A DNA stretch of 64,000 nt from Paraburkholderia susongensis (GCF_900177725.1 NZ_FXAT01000006.1:1-64000); one strand, 5' to 3'; counted from the stretch's first letter, positions 45,591 to 56,500 are shown. Numbers and translations: made by a program. The notes: generated from the letters alone by a model not told the origin.

Positions 45591-46502
45591 ATGGACCTCA
45601 AGCAAATCCAGTATTTCATTGCGCTGTTCGAGGACGGCTCGGTAACACGCGCGGCCAGGCGGCTGAATATCGTCCAGCCAGCGCTCAGCATGCAGATTTC
45701 GAAGCTCGAAACCGAGCTGGGGCAAGTGCTTTTCGAGCGCGGCCCGCACGGCATGACGCCGACCGACGCGGCCCGTCTGATGTACCGACTCTACACACCG
45801 ATCATGCGCGACGTCGAGAACGCGCGCGTCCAGTTGAGCCGCCAGGATGTGATCGTCACGGGCCGCGTGTCGCTCGGCATGGTCGCCTCGGAAACGGAGA
45901 GCGTGCTCGCCGGGTCGCTGGCGAAGTTCAATGCGCTCTTTCCTCAGGTCGAGGTGTCGGTGGCCGATGGCTTCAGCGCCCAGCTGATCGACGGCGTCGA
46001 AGCGGGACGGCTCGACGCCGCGATCATCAACAAGCCGCGCGGACGGCTCTCGCTCGACATGCAGCCGCTGCTGATCGAAGAGATGGTCTACGTAACGGGC
46101 CTCAAGTGCAGCATCGATCTGCCGGCGGCCATCGATCTCGCGCATCCGCCCGATGTGGAACTCGTCCTGCCGACGCGGCGCAACGGTCTGCGCGGCGTGC
46201 TCGATGCCATGCTGATGGCCGCGAATATCGTGATGAAGCCGACATTCGAAATCGATCTGCTGAGCACCATCGTGCAGTTCGTCGAGCAAAGCAACGTCGC
46301 GACGATCCTGCCACGCGTCGTCGTGCAGCGAAAAGTCGATGAAGGCACGTTGCGCGCGCACAAGATCGCATCGCCGCCGATCCTGCGGCAGATCGTTCAG
46401 GTGTCGCATCCGAAGCGCCCGATCGGGCCCGCCGCGCAAGCCCTGATCGATATCATCGCCGACGAGATTCGCCGCGTGACGACGGGCGTGACGCCCGGCT
46501 AG
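45591..46502 (+). CDS. LysR regulator at the 3' edge of the furan operon
   Basis: 303 residues. The HTH MDLKQIQYFIALFEDGSVTR with RAARRLNIVQPALSMQISKL is almost the same as in the regulator at 59035. The effector domains also align closely (LDAAIINKPRGRLSLDMQPL here, LDAALINKPRARLSLDSQPL there). It converges with the MFS gene, their stop codons overlapping in the four bases CTAG (46499-46502). By analogy with hmf clusters that carry two LysR regulators, it is a probable furan-pathway regulator. The ribosome site is weak. Confidence 0.82.
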   Translation: MDLKQIQYFIALFEDGSVTRAARRLNIVQPALSMQISKLETELGQVLFERGPHGMTPTDAARLMYRLYTPIMRDVENARVQLSRQDVIVTGRVSLGMVASETESVLAGSLAKFNALFPQVEVSVADGFSAQLIDGVEAGRLDAAIINKPRGRLSLDMQPLLIEEMVYVTGLKCSIDLPAAIDLAHPPDVELVLPTRRNGLRGVLDAMLMAANIVMKPTFEIDLLSTIVQFVEQSNVATILPRVVVQRKVDEGTLRAHKIASPPILRQIVQVSHPKRPIGPAAQALIDIIADEIRRVTTGVTPG

Positions 46503-47872
46503 TGGCGCAATGCGGCGTGTTCGAGGCGGCCGCGCGTTTCCGGCACGATGAACGCGCCGATCAGGAAGATCACGCTGATCGCGCCGACGAAGATCGCCAG
46601 CGTGACCGGCAACTGGCTCGTTTCCCTGGCGACCAGCGACACGAACGTCGGCATCATCCCGCCGATCGCGAAGCCGATATTCCACGAAAGACCCGTTCCC
46701 GTGGCACGGATCGCAGTGGGGAAGCGCTCGTTGAGGAAGATCAGAATCGGCGCATAACCCGCGCTGCCTAGCGCGCTCAACACGACTGCATAGACGCCGA
46801 CCATCGTGACACTTTGCGCGGTGGGCAGGAGCAGAAAGATACCGGGCAGCGCGACGAGTCGAATCAGCCCGATCCACACAAATGCCGCCTTGCGTCCGAT
46901 GAACGTGCTCAGATGCCCCGCCGCCACCGATACGATCACGACGGTGACACTGCAGATCACCAGGATCGCAGCCGTTGCGCCGTCCGGCGCGTGGCTCACC
47001 ACTTTCAGGAAGGTCGGCAGATAGCCCGACGTCAGGTAGTAGCCGCTGCCGCCGCCGATGGTCAGCAGCAGGTTGACGAACAGGATTGAACGATAGTCGC
47101 GCGAGAACAGCGTTTTCAACGGCGAGCGCACGATTTCGGCGCTTGCGTTGTGGTTCTGCGCAGCGGCTTTCGCGGCTTTTTCCGCAGCGAGCTTTTTCCA
47201 CAGCGGCGACTCTTCGAGACTGTTGAACACGAAGAGACCCAGCACCGAGCTGATGATGCCCGTGAAGAACATGCAGCGCCAGCCCCATGTTTCGAACGCG
47301 GCGCCCGGAAAGAGCGACGACATCACCAGGTACGTGAGCGAGGCGAGCAACGCGCCCATCCCCGCGCCGCCGCCGCCGATCAGCCCGGACACCGCGCCGC
47401 GATATTTCGGCGCGACGGATTCGGTGCCGATCGTATGCGTCGACGCCACCACGCCGCCGACGAACACGCCTTGCACGAGCCGCAGCGCGAGAAAGATGAC
47501 GGGGGCGGCGAGCCCTACCTGATGAACCGTCGGCAACGCGCCGAAGGCGGCCGTCGACAGGCCGACGCCCACCACGGCAATAATCATCGCGCCCTTGCGT
47601 CCGTGACGGTCCGCGTATGAGCCGAACAGCGCCGAGCCCAGCGGACGCATCAGCAGCGTGACCGCGAACGATGCATAGACGGCTGCGAGCGAGAGCATCG
47701 CGTGTTCGGACGGGAAAAACAGGCGCCCGACGACAGGCGCGACGTACAACAGTACGAACAGGTCGAACAGATCGAGTGCCCAGCCCAGACATGAGGCGAA
47801 CACCGCGCCCATTACCTGCCGCTGGTCGATAGCCGGCACGGCGGCGCCATTTTGCGCTGCTACGGACATCAT
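46499..47872 (-). CDS. hmfT: MFS transporter, probable furanic acid uptake
   Basis: 457 residues, with AAGGAG just before ATG 47872 (47869 also possible). Twelve spans are predicted. The loop after span 2 has GSYADRHGRKGAM, and LRLVQGVFVGG follows, both characteristic of the aromatic-acid/MHS group of the major facilitator superfamily. It lies at the end of the furan gene operon, 111 bp after the GMC oxidoreductase. The symbol is based on position and on known hmf clusters that include a transporter; a role in furoate or HMF-acid uptake is inferred. Confidence 0.75.
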   Translation of the reverse strand: MMSVAAQNGAAVPAIDQRQVMGAVFASCLGWALDLFDLFVLLYVAPVVGRLFFPSEHAMLSLAAVYASFAVTLLMRPLGSALFGSYADRHGRKGAMIIAVVGVGLSTAAFGALPTVHQVGLAAPVIFLALRLVQGVFVGGVVASTHTIGTESVAPKYRGAVSGLIGGGGAGMGALLASLTYLVMSSLFPGAAFETWGWRCMFFTGIISSVLGLFVFNSLEESPLWKKLAAEKAAKAAAQNHNASAEIVRSPLKTLFSRDYRSILFVNLLLTIGGGSGYYLTSGYLPTFLKVVSHAPDGATAAILVICSVTVVIVSVAAGHLSTFIGRKAAFVWIGLIRLVALPGIFLLLPTAQSVTMVGVYAVVLSALGSAGYAPILIFLNERFPTAIRATGTGLSWNIGFAIGGMMPTFVSLVARETSQLPVTLAIFVGAISVIFLIGAFIVPETRGRLEHAALRH

Positions 47873-47983
47873 TCATCTCCTTGAATGGTCATCGGGCGCG
47901 TTTGTCATCGAGCCCGATGAATGAGGCACCTTGCTTGCGTGCTCTGATTGGCGTTAGTGAAAATGTTGGCGAATGAAAAACTT

Positions 47984-49714
47984 CTATTGCGTCGGGACAA
48001 GCGGCACCGCGTGTGCCGTGTATCCCTTGCGTCGCTGCATGACCATCGCGTCGGCGATCTTCTCGGCGATCATGATGGTCGGGATATTCGTATTGGCGGA
48101 CGGCAAGCGCGGCATCAGCGATGCATCGACGACACGCAGTCCTTGCGTGCCATGCACACGGCCTTGCGTATCGGTAACGGCATCCGGCATGCGCGCATCG
48201 CCCATCCGGCATGTCCCGCTCGCGTGCCATACGCCGAACACGTTGGCGCGGATGTAGTCCGCGAGTACGCGTTCGTCGGCGAGCAGCGCGGACATGCGTT
48301 GACCGCGCGTGAAGCATCGTCCGATCAGCGCGCGCCGCAATGGCGCGGGCGTGTCGAGCAGCACGCCGAGCAACGACGTCAACATCGCATTGCCCGATCC
48401 GACACGGCTTAACGCTTTCACGCGCGGCGAAAACGCCGCGGGAAAGAAGTCGCGCGAGTCGCCGCTCAGGCCCGATGCTTCGACGACGCGCGCAAGCATC
48501 CGCACGCCGGCAGCAAGCCGTTCGAGATCGCGCGCATCGTCGAGCAGATTGAGTTCGACGCGCGGCGCAATGGCCGCATCGGATGAAACGAGTTGCACGC
48601 GGCCACGCGAATAAGGCCGGTTGCACCAGAGAAAAAACAGTCTCAGGCGGTTGCCGAGCGCATGCCATGCGGCGCGCGTCGCGCTCGACAGATAGAGGTC
48701 GGACACCTCGCAGCCGTCCACGCCTGACGTCAGACGCGCGGCCATCATGCTTGCGCGCCGCCGCGACAACGGCATCCGAAATGGCGGCGCGAGAAAATGG
48801 CAGAACGTGAGCGACGGATGATCCTGCAGATTGCGCCCGACGCCGCGCAGATCGACCCGGCATTCGATCCCGAGCGTATCGAGTTCCTGCTTCGCACCGA
48901 TGCCCGCGCGCATCAGCATCGCGGGTGATTGCAAAGCGCCTGCGCAGAGAATCACTTCGCTCGCGTCGAACCGCACGCGTTCACCGGTACGCGTGAGCGC
49001 GACGACACCGCGCGCTGCCGAGCCTTGCATCACGATGCACTCAACCCGCATCTCAGCGAAGATTCGCAGGTTTGCGCGCTTGCGCGTCGGTTCGTCGAGA
49101 TACGCCGCAGCCGTCGAAACACGCCGATCGTCGGCATTCGAAAACGCGCCCGGAAAAAAGCCGTCATCGAACTCCGCGTTCTGATCGCGCAGCATCGCGA
49201 GACCCTGCGCGCGCAGTCCTTTTTCGAATGCGCGGCAGAACGGCGGCCAGTCCTCGGGCATGATGCGGCGAATCGGCACGGGACCATCGCGCCCATGCAA
49301 CTCGCCATCCGGAAAATTCACATCGCGTTCGAGCTTGCGGAAATACGGCAGCACGTCATGCCAGGCCCAGCCCGCCGCGCCATTTGCCGCCCACTCGTCG
49401 TAATCGCGAGGTAGACCGCGATTGGCCGACTGCACGTTGATGCTCGACCCGCCGCCCATCACCTTGCCCTGCTCGTAGACGCGCACCGTCGCGCCGCGCG
49501 TCGCCTGCGCCTTCAGGTCCGGCCAGATGTACTTTTCGCCGCAAAAGACAGGCATGGGGTAGCTGTCGAGAATCTCACCGGGCACGGCGCCTGGCGGTGT
49601 GTCGATGCCCGCTTCGATCAACGCGACGCGCAGCGACGTCACCGCCGACAACCGGTGCGCGAGCACGCAGCCTGCTGATCCGCCGCCGACGATCACGTAA
49701 TCGAAGCGCTCCAT
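47984..49714 (-). CDS. hmfH: GMC oxidoreductase, probable HMF/furfural oxidase
   Basis: 576 residues, with GGAG before ATG 49714. The FAD site VIVGGGSAGCVLAHRLS is at the start, then VMGGGSSINVQSANRG near 86-101. The catalytic His lies in FGVWHASGTCRMG near 512, and the Asn in SANTNIPTIM near 550. In Cupriavidus basilensis HMF14 the corresponding enzyme oxidises HMF to 2,5-furandicarboxylate and can oxidise furfural to furoate. The assignment depends on the neighbours; GMC enzymes alone would only be called alcohol oxidases or dehydrogenases. The operon direction and spacing (42 bp) support it. Confidence 0.8.
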   Translation of the reverse strand: MERFDYVIVGGGSAGCVLAHRLSAVTSLRVALIEAGIDTPPGAVPGEILDSYPMPVFCGEKYIWPDLKAQATRGATVRVYEQGKVMGGGSSINVQSANRGLPRDYDEWAANGAAGWAWHDVLPYFRKLERDVNFPDGELHGRDGPVPIRRIMPEDWPPFCRAFEKGLRAQGLAMLRDQNAEFDDGFFPGAFSNADDRRVSTAAAYLDEPTRKRANLRIFAEMRVECIVMQGSAARGVVALTRTGERVRFDASEVILCAGALQSPAMLMRAGIGAKQELDTLGIECRVDLRGVGRNLQDHPSLTFCHFLAPPFRMPLSRRRASMMAARLTSGVDGCEVSDLYLSSATRAAWHALGNRLRLFFLWCNRPYSRGRVQLVSSDAAIAPRVELNLLDDARDLERLAAGVRMLARVVEASGLSGDSRDFFPAAFSPRVKALSRVGSGNAMLTSLLGVLLDTPAPLRRALIGRCFTRGQRMSALLADERVLADYIRANVFGVWHASGTCRMGDARMPDAVTDTQGRVHGTQGLRVVDASLMPRLPSANTNIPTIMIAEKIADAMVMQRRKGYTAHAVPLVPTQ

Positions 49715-49756
49715 GAACTGTCTCCAGACCTTTGTCGTGTGCCTTGTTATGGGCGC

Positions 49757-50563
49757 TTACCGGCCGCGAAATGCCGGCTTGCGTTTCGCGTGGAACGCTT
49801 CGACGCCCTCGCGGAAATCGTCGGACGAGCGCAGACGGCTATAGCAATGGCCTTCGAGTTCGATGGCAATCGACAACGGCGCGTCTTCGGTATCGTTGAG
49901 CAGCTTCTTCGCCGTGCGCTGCGCAAGCGGCGAGAATGCGCGCAGTTCGTCGACGAGCGCATCCGTTGCCGCTTCGAGTTCCGTATCGGCGACACACTCG
50001 ACCGCGATGCCCCAGTCGTAGGCCTGCTTGCCCGGAATGCGGCGTGAGCGCATCACGATGTCTTTCGTGCGGCCGATGCCGACCATTTGCTGCAGACGGG
50101 CGGAGCCGCCCGAACCCGGAATCTGGCCGAGCTTCTGTTCGGGCAGCGCGTAGAACGTCGTATCGGTGGCGATGCGGAAGTCGCAGGCGAGCGACAGTTC
50201 GAAGCCCACGCCGAAGCAGTAGCCACGATTGGCCGCGATCACCGGTTTCGAGCAGCGTGTGGGTGCCGCGATATTCCACGCGAGCTTCGACACATGCTCC
50301 GGCGACGCCTCCAGAAAACCCTTGATATCGCCGCCGCTCGAAAAGTGTTCGCCCTTCGCGCGAACGACGATCACGCGCACGCGGTCGTCCTCGTCGAGCG
50401 CTTCGAACGCGGCGCGCAACTGGTCGCGCGCGTGCATCGAAATCACGTTGAACGGCGGACGGTCGAGAATGATGTCGGCGCGTTCGCGTTGAGCATCGAT
50501 CTCGATCGAAAAGCCGTCGGGTTCCTCGAGCAGCGTCTGCCCGCGATGGATCAGGTCGGTCAT
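49757..50563 (-). CDS. hmfE: Enoyl-CoA hydratase-fold protein, probable 2-oxoglutaroyl-CoA hydrolase
   Basis: 268 residues. The ribosome site AAGGAG lies inside the last codons of the CoA-ligase gene. The crotonase fold is evident: VIVVRAKGEHFSSGGDIKGF forms the first oxyanion loop near 65-84, and NRGYCFGVGFELSLACDFRI the second near 112-131. PEQKLGQIPGSGGSARL follows. Crotonase-fold enzymes include CoA-thioester hydrolases, and in hmf clusters this gene releases 2-oxoglutarate from its CoA ester after ring opening. Sequence alone does not distinguish hydrolase from hydratase; context does. Confidence 0.78.
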   Translation of the reverse strand: MTDLIHRGQTLLEEPDGFSIEIDAQRERADIILDRPPFNVISMHARDQLRAAFEALDEDDRVRVIVVRAKGEHFSSGGDIKGFLEASPEHVSKLAWNIAAPTRCSKPVIAANRGYCFGVGFELSLACDFRIATDTTFYALPEQKLGQIPGSGGSARLQQMVGIGRTKDIVMRSRRIPGKQAYDWGIAVECVADTELEAATDALVDELRAFSPLAQRTAKKLLNDTEDAPLSIAIELEGHCYSRLRSSDDFREGVEAFHAKRKPAFRGR

Positions 50564-50568
50564 GAGTG

Positions 50569-52161
50569 TTACTCCTTCGTGATTTCAGTGTGTCGAGTCA
50601 GAGGTTGAATGGCAGGGTCGATCGGGCCGCGCTCGTCGCGCTGATACTCGCCTGCCTGGAGCTTGCGGCGCAGGATCTTGCCGACCGGCGACTTCGGAAT
50701 GTCGTCGACGAACACGTAATCGCGCGGGCGCTTGAAGTTGACGAGGTCGGAGGCGCGGCACCACGCGTCGAGCGTTGCGCCATCGACGTAATCGCTGCGC
50801 TTGACGAACGCGACGACGCGCTGACCCCAGCGGTCGTCCTTCACGCCCGCCACGGCCACTTCGTCGACGCACGGATGCAACGACAGCACCGATTCGATAT
50901 CGACAGGTGAAATGTTTTCGCCGCCGCTGATGATCATGTCGTCGACACGGCCGGACACGTACAGGTCGCCGTCAGCGTCGAAAAAGCCGGTGTCGCCGGT
51001 GAAGTACCAGCCGTCGCGCAAAGACTTCGCATTGGCGTCGGGGCGGTTCCAGTAGCCTTCGAATGCTTCGTCGCCGAGCAGGTCCGCGATGATCTGGCCT
51101 TCTTCATGCACGGCAGCCACGTCGTCCGGCGATTGCGCATTGAGCTTCACGACGCGCAGGCGCGTATTGATACCCGCGCGTCCGGCGCTGCCGGGCTTCA
51201 CCGTCGCGTGCTGGTCGATACTGAACGTGTAGACCTCGGACGAACCGTAGTGGTTGACGAACAGCTCCGGCTCGAACGCCGCCGAGAGACGCTTGAGCAA
51301 GCCGTCGCTCATCGGCGCACCCGCGAAGCCGAGCTTCGTGACCGGCGACGTATCGATGTCGTTGAAAGCGGGATCGGCGAGCAGATCGTGATAGAGCGTC
51401 GGCACGAGATACAGGCACGTGAGCTTGTACCGCGCTATCGAATCGAGCGCGAGGCGCGCATTCCAGCGCCGCATGCAGACGAACAGGCCATCGACGAGCG
51501 CCATCGAGAGCAGCGAGCGCACGCCCATCGTGTGATACAGCGGCATCACGCCGAGCGTGCGCTCGCCATGCCGGTAGAGGTTCTGTGCAACATGCGCGAG
51601 CGCCGCCGCGCGCTCATGTCGATGACGGCGCGGAACGCCCTTCGCCTTGCCCGTCGTGCCCGATGTGTAGAGGATAAGCGAGTAGTCGTCGGCATTGGCG
51701 TCGGCGTGTGTCGTGAGCGTGGCATCGCTTTGCGCGGCAAAGAGCACGTCGATCGTCGCCGTGCGTCCGGGCGCATCATCGAGGCCGATGCGTGGCACGT
51801 TGCACGCGGCCGGGCTTTGCATCACGGCATCCGCGCTGACGGGTTCATAGACGATCGCCTTCACACCCGCATCGGTCACGCAATAATCGAGTTCGTCGGG
51901 TTTCGCGCGCCAGTTCAGCGGCACCATGACGATGCCCGCGAACTGGCAGGCCCAATGCAGCGTCGCCATTTCCCAGCGGTTTTGCAGTACCACCAGCAGA
52001 CGGTCGCCGCGAACGAAGCCCAGTTCACGCAGTCCCTGCGCGGCGTTCAGGATGATGCGATGCCACTGCGTGTAGGTCGTCCGAAAATCGCCATCGACAA
52101 GCGCGAGCGCATGCGGACTGCGCTCCACGCTTTGCAGAAACGTACGGCCGAGATCAAGCAT
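50569..52161 (-). CDS. hmfD: Acyl-CoA synthetase, probable 2-furoate-CoA ligase
   Basis: 530 residues, an AMP-forming ligase of the ANL superfamily. LYTSGTTGKAKGVP is at about 164-177 (phosphate loop), FVNHYGSSEVYTF near 310, GWYFTGDTGFFDADGDLYV near 388, GRVDDMIISGGENISPVDIE near 410 and KSPVGKILRRKL near 500 with the C-terminal Lys. It should activate 2-furoate with CoA and ATP. Close relatives include 4-chlorobenzoate-CoA ligases, so specificity comes from context. The start overlaps the end of the iron-sulfur subunit gene by 8 bases. Confidence 0.8.
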   Translation of the reverse strand: MLDLGRTFLQSVERSPHALALVDGDFRTTYTQWHRIILNAAQGLRELGFVRGDRLLVVLQNRWEMATLHWACQFAGIVMVPLNWRAKPDELDYCVTDAGVKAIVYEPVSADAVMQSPAACNVPRIGLDDAPGRTATIDVLFAAQSDATLTTHADANADDYSLILYTSGTTGKAKGVPRRHRHERAAALAHVAQNLYRHGERTLGVMPLYHTMGVRSLLSMALVDGLFVCMRRWNARLALDSIARYKLTCLYLVPTLYHDLLADPAFNDIDTSPVTKLGFAGAPMSDGLLKRLSAAFEPELFVNHYGSSEVYTFSIDQHATVKPGSAGRAGINTRLRVVKLNAQSPDDVAAVHEEGQIIADLLGDEAFEGYWNRPDANAKSLRDGWYFTGDTGFFDADGDLYVSGRVDDMIISGGENISPVDIESVLSLHPCVDEVAVAGVKDDRWGQRVVAFVKRSDYVDGATLDAWCRASDLVNFKRPRDYVFVDDIPKSPVGKILRRKLQAGEYQRDERGPIDPAIQPLTRHTEITKE

Positions 52162-52690
52162 GTTCGGCCTCCGTGTTTCCGCACGGCTGCCTGCGGCGCG
52201 CGGCCGCGTCGAGCACGGCCGCGACGATGGGCGTATAGCCCGTACAGCGGCAGATATGACCGGATAGCATTTCGCGCACCTCTTCCTCGGTCGGATTGGG
52301 CACGCGTTGCAGATAGTCCGCGCACGACATCAGAATGCCCGCCGTGCAGAAGCCGCATTGCAGTGCATGATGACGCGCGAATGCCTGTTGCAGATCGCCG
52401 AGAGTCTGCGCGGGCGCGAGCCCTTCGACCGTATCGACGCGGCGTCCATCGGTCTGCACCGCGAGCATCAGGCAGGACCGCGCCGCGATCCCGTCGACAT
52501 GCACGGTGCACGCGCCGCACACGCCATGCTCGCAGCCGACGTGCGTGCCCGTCGCGCCGAGTTCATGCCGCAGAAAATCCGACAGCAGTTCGCGCGTTTC
52601 GCAATAGCCGCTGCGTTCACGGCCATTAAGCGTCAGCGTGACCTGCTGCCGTTCGCCGTGCCGCATGACGGTTGTCGTTGACTTGCTCAC
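52154..52690 (-). CDS. hmfC: Molybdenum hydroxylase 2Fe-2S subunit, probable 2-furoyl-CoA dehydrogenase
   Basis: 178 residues from GTG 52690, which overlaps the FAD-subunit stop (GTGA). The plant-type 2Fe-2S cluster is bound by Cys53, Cys58, Cys61 and Cys73. The second cluster of the helical domain uses Cys112, Cys115, Cys147 and Cys149 (CGFC and CRC). It transfers electrons from molybdenum to FAD in 2-furoyl-CoA dehydrogenase. All eight ligands are present. Confidence 0.86.
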   Translation of the reverse strand: MSKSTTTVMRHGERQQVTLTLNGRERSGYCETRELLSDFLRHELGATGTHVGCEHGVCGACTVHVDGIAARSCLMLAVQTDGRRVDTVEGLAPAQTLGDLQQAFARHHALQCGFCTAGILMSCADYLQRVPNPTEEEVREMLSGHICRCTGYTPIVAAVLDAAARRRQPCGNTEAEHA

Positions 52691-53508
52691 TTCGCCTCCT
52701 CGATCACGCGCCATCCGAGTTCTCGCACCAGATGACGACGGTACTTCGCGCTGATATGCGCATCGTCGTGCGCGCCCAGTTTCCAGCTCAAATCGTTCAA
52801 TGCGCCGCGCAGATCTTCGCCTCGCAGGCGCGGCCAGCGCTCGACCTTCGGTCTGTCCGCCACGCCGCCGACGGCAATCCGTATGGCGTCGTCGGTGACG
52901 ATCGCGGCGCACGCGACCATCGCGAAGTCGCCGTGACGTGCCGAACATTCGGCAAAGCCGAAGCGCTCACCGGGCTTCTTCATCGGGAAGCGCACGGCTT
53001 CGACGAGTTCGTCGGGCTCGCGCGCTGTCATCAGCATGCCTTGAAAGAAGTCGTTCGCGGGCACCGCGCGTTGTTTCCTTTTTGAGCGCAGCAGCACGTC
53101 GCCGCCGAGCGCTGTCAGCACGAGCGGGAGTTCCGCGCTCGGGTCCGCATGCACAACAGATCCGCATACGGTGCCGCGATTGCGAATCTGAAAGTGCGAG
53201 ATATGCGGGAACGCCATTGCCAGCAACGGCACTTCGTCGCGTAGCGTCGCGCGCCATTCGACGCTGCTTTGCGTTGCCGCCGCGCTCACGACGAGATGCC
53301 CCGCTTGCGAATCGGCGCGCACGGCGTTCAGTTCGTCCGTGCGCGAAATATCGACGAGCACGCGCGGTTGCGCGAGCCGCATGTTCAGCACCGCCATCAG
53401 CGACTGTCCGCCGGCGAGCACGCGAGCGTCCTCACCCGTCTGCGCGAGGACGTCGAGCGCGTCCTGCGTCGTCATCGCGCGCACGTAATCAAACAACGCG
53501 GGCTTCAT
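52687..53508 (-). CDS. hmfB: Molybdenum hydroxylase FAD subunit, probable 2-furoyl-CoA dehydrogenase
   Basis: 273 residues; ATG 53508 has CAGGAGG upstream and overlaps the large-subunit stop (ATGA). The FAD-binding half has ARVLAGGQSLMAVLNMRLAQ near 26-45 and a CoxM-type ISHFQIRNRGTVCGSVVHAD near 103-122. The C-terminal part (about 170-270) has the CO-dehydrogenase flavoprotein fold. It passes electrons from the iron-sulfur subunit to the final acceptor. Confidence 0.86.
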   Translation of the reverse strand: MKPALFDYVRAMTTQDALDVLAQTGEDARVLAGGQSLMAVLNMRLAQPRVLVDISRTDELNAVRADSQAGHLVVSAAATQSSVEWRATLRDEVPLLAMAFPHISHFQIRNRGTVCGSVVHADPSAELPLVLTALGGDVLLRSKRKQRAVPANDFFQGMLMTAREPDELVEAVRFPMKKPGERFGFAECSARHGDFAMVACAAIVTDDAIRIAVGGVADRPKVERWPRLRGEDLRGALNDLSWKLGAHDDAHISAKYRRHLVRELGWRVIEEAK

Positions 53509-56500
53509 GCGTGCCTCCTGAAGCGTGCAAGGAATCGCGCGAGCCACGAACGGCCTTCCGTTTCGACCGACTCGCCTGCCGCCTGGCGTCCCAGCGACTC
53601 GAACAGTTGCCTCAGCACGACCTTCGCCGCGCCTTCTAGCATGCGACCGCCCACGGCCGCGACCTTGCCCGATACCTGCGCTTCATAGTCGTACGACAGA
53701 CGCGTGCCCTTATCGGTCGGCGTGAGTTCGACGAGACCATTGCCGCGCGCGATGCCGAGCGGCGACATGCCCGCGCCCGCCAGCCGCAGACGATGCGGCG
53801 CCTCGATATCGGACAGGCCGATGCGTGCTTCGAAGCGCGCCTTTATCATGCCGACGCCGACCGTGACATCCGCTCGATACTGGTTCGGCCCTGTCGCTTC
53901 GAGCGCATGGCAGCCGGGGATGACCTTCGCGAGCGCATTCGGATCGAGCAGCACGCCGAAAACCGCTTCGGGCGTTGCCGGCAGATCGACGGTGCCTTGT
54001 GCCGTGAGCGCGCGGCCGCCGCCAGGCGCCGCGGGTTTCCCCGTCGCGGCTTCGCGATACTCGGGCAGCGACGGCTCCGGATCGTCGATGCCGATTAGCG
54101 CCATTACCTTCGAAGGCGTGAGCGGCAAGCGGATGTCCGCGATATCAAGCGCGTCGGCCACCGCGTTCGCGATGCATACGGGCGTGCTCATATTGTTGCC
54201 TTCGCCCAATCCTTTTGCGCCGAGCGGCGTGAACGGCGACGGCGTTTCCAGGTGCACGATCACCGGATCCGGCACTTCACACGTGGTTGGCATCAGATAG
54301 TCGGCGAGCGTGCCGGACTGGAAACTGCCATCCGCGCCGTAGCGGAACTCTTCGAGTAGCGCCGCGCCGAGTCCTTGCGCGAATGCGCCGCGAATCTGGC
54401 CATCGGCGAGCGCAGGGTTCAGCAGCGTGCCCGCATCGTGCGTGGTCACATACCGGTCGATACGCACGTGACCCGTCACGCGGTCCACTTCGACAGCGCA
54501 CACGTCGAACGCAAAGCCATAAGCCGCCGACGTGTTAATGCGATCGTTCTCGTCGGGCGCGTCCATGTGAGGCGGAGACCAGAACACGGTCTCGCGCAGG
54601 CCGGGCTCTTCGCCTTCGGGCAGCAGCGCGGGGGCCCAATGCGGCGCGTTGCTCGCGGCACGGCCGAATGGCAGCCCGCGCTCCTCGGCGCCTTTCGGAT
54701 AAACCCGCGCACCTTCGAAGCACACGTCTTCAGGCACGCAGCCGAATTGCTTCGCGACGATGCGCGCGAGCTTGTCGCGCACGCGCATCGCGGCGAGATG
54801 AACGGTGCCCGCCACCGCGCCCGCGAAACGGCTCGAATAGTTGCCCGACGCCACTGACCACGCATCCTTGTGCGTATCGAACTCGACGTTGACGACGATA
54901 TCTTTTGGATCGAGGCCGAGCGCATCCGCCACGACCTGTGCGCACACCGTCATATGACCTTGTCCCGCAGGCGTCGATGCAATGGTCACGACCACGCCGC
55001 CCAGCAGATCGACGCTGACCGTCGCGCTTGCAATCGCGCCGTTCTTCGGGCCGGCTTTCCTGCGCGCTTCGGCGGGCATCACGGTCGTGATGTAGCCCAT
55101 GTTCGACACCGACGGCTCGACAATGGCCGCAAAGCCGATGCCATAAAGCCGCCCCTGCTTGCGCGCGGCATCACGGCGCGCGATGAGTTCGTCGTACCCG
55201 CCTTCCGATAACCCGCGCCGCAGCGCTTCCTGATAGTTGCCCGAGTCGAGCAGCGCGCCCGCTGCCGCGCGATACGGAAAGGCATCGGCGGGAACGAAGT
55301 TGCGCCGATAGACGTCGAGCACATCGAGCTTCAGTTCGATGGCGATGCGCTGGATCAATCGCTCGAGCGCGAAATACACCTGCGGACCGCCGAAGCCGCG
55401 CACGAGCCCCGTCGGTGTCTTGTTGGTCAGTACGACGCGATTACGCACGATCAGGTTGGGGATCGCGTATGCGCCCGTCAGGCAACCGTGCATCCGGTAG
55501 AACGTCGCGGGCTCCGGCGCGCGCAGGTAACCGCCGCAATCTTCGAGCTGATCGTATGAGAGCGCCGTAATGCGGCCGTCGTTTTCGACGGCGGCTTCGA
55601 TCGTCGACAAACGCGCGGTTGCCGAGGTCGCCGCGCTCAGATGTTCGAGCCGGTCCTCGACCCATTTGACCGGCGCGCCCGCCTTGCGCGACGCGAGGCA
55701 CATCAGCACGACATACGGAAACACCGCCTGCTTCACGCCGAAGCTGCCGCCCGAATCACGCGGCGCTTTGTGGCGCAGCCGGTTGGCAGGCACGTTCAGT
55801 GCCATCGCCATCACGGCATGCAGCGAGAACGGCCCCATGAAATTCGACGTAACATCGTAGCCCTCGTCACCCGACAGATACTCGGCGATGACCACGCCGC
55901 ATTCGATTGGCGCACACGAATTGCGCGGATAGTGCGTGACGAGCTTTACGCGATGCGGCGCGCTGCCGAACGCGGCTTCAGGCTCGCCGTAGCGGAAATG
56001 CCGGTCGCTGATTACGTTCGTGCCGACGCGTTCGTGCAGAACGGGCGCGTCCTCGCGCATCGACTGTTCGATCGACGTGACGGGATCGAGCGTCGCGTAT
56101 TCGACCTTGATGAGGTCGAGCGCGTCTTCCGCCAGCGCGCGCGATACCGCCATCACGACGGCAACGGGCTCGCCGACATAGCGTACGCGGTCCATCGCGA
56201 GCGCCCATTGCTCCATCGGTGACTTGACGCCCACCACGAACGGCCTCGACCACGGGCGCAAGTCGTCGCGCGTGAGAACGGCGCACACGCCACGCAGCAT
56301 CAATGCAGCGCTCGCATCGACCGACACGAGTTCCGCATGCGCATGCGGCGAGCGCAGCACGGCAGCGTGCAGCGTGCCCGGCTTCACGCCGATGTCGTCG
56401 CCATAGCGGCCGCGACCTGTCAGGATCGCGGGATCTTCGAGACGCTGCATCGGTCGTCCGACATGCTTCGATGCGCGCGCTTCGGTTTGCGCCACTGCAT

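Noticed and set aside
45471-47876. Minus-strand 801-codon frame across the LysR and MFS genes
   Set aside because: It runs through two genes with proven motifs in other frames, has no recognised domain and an Arg-rich composition.
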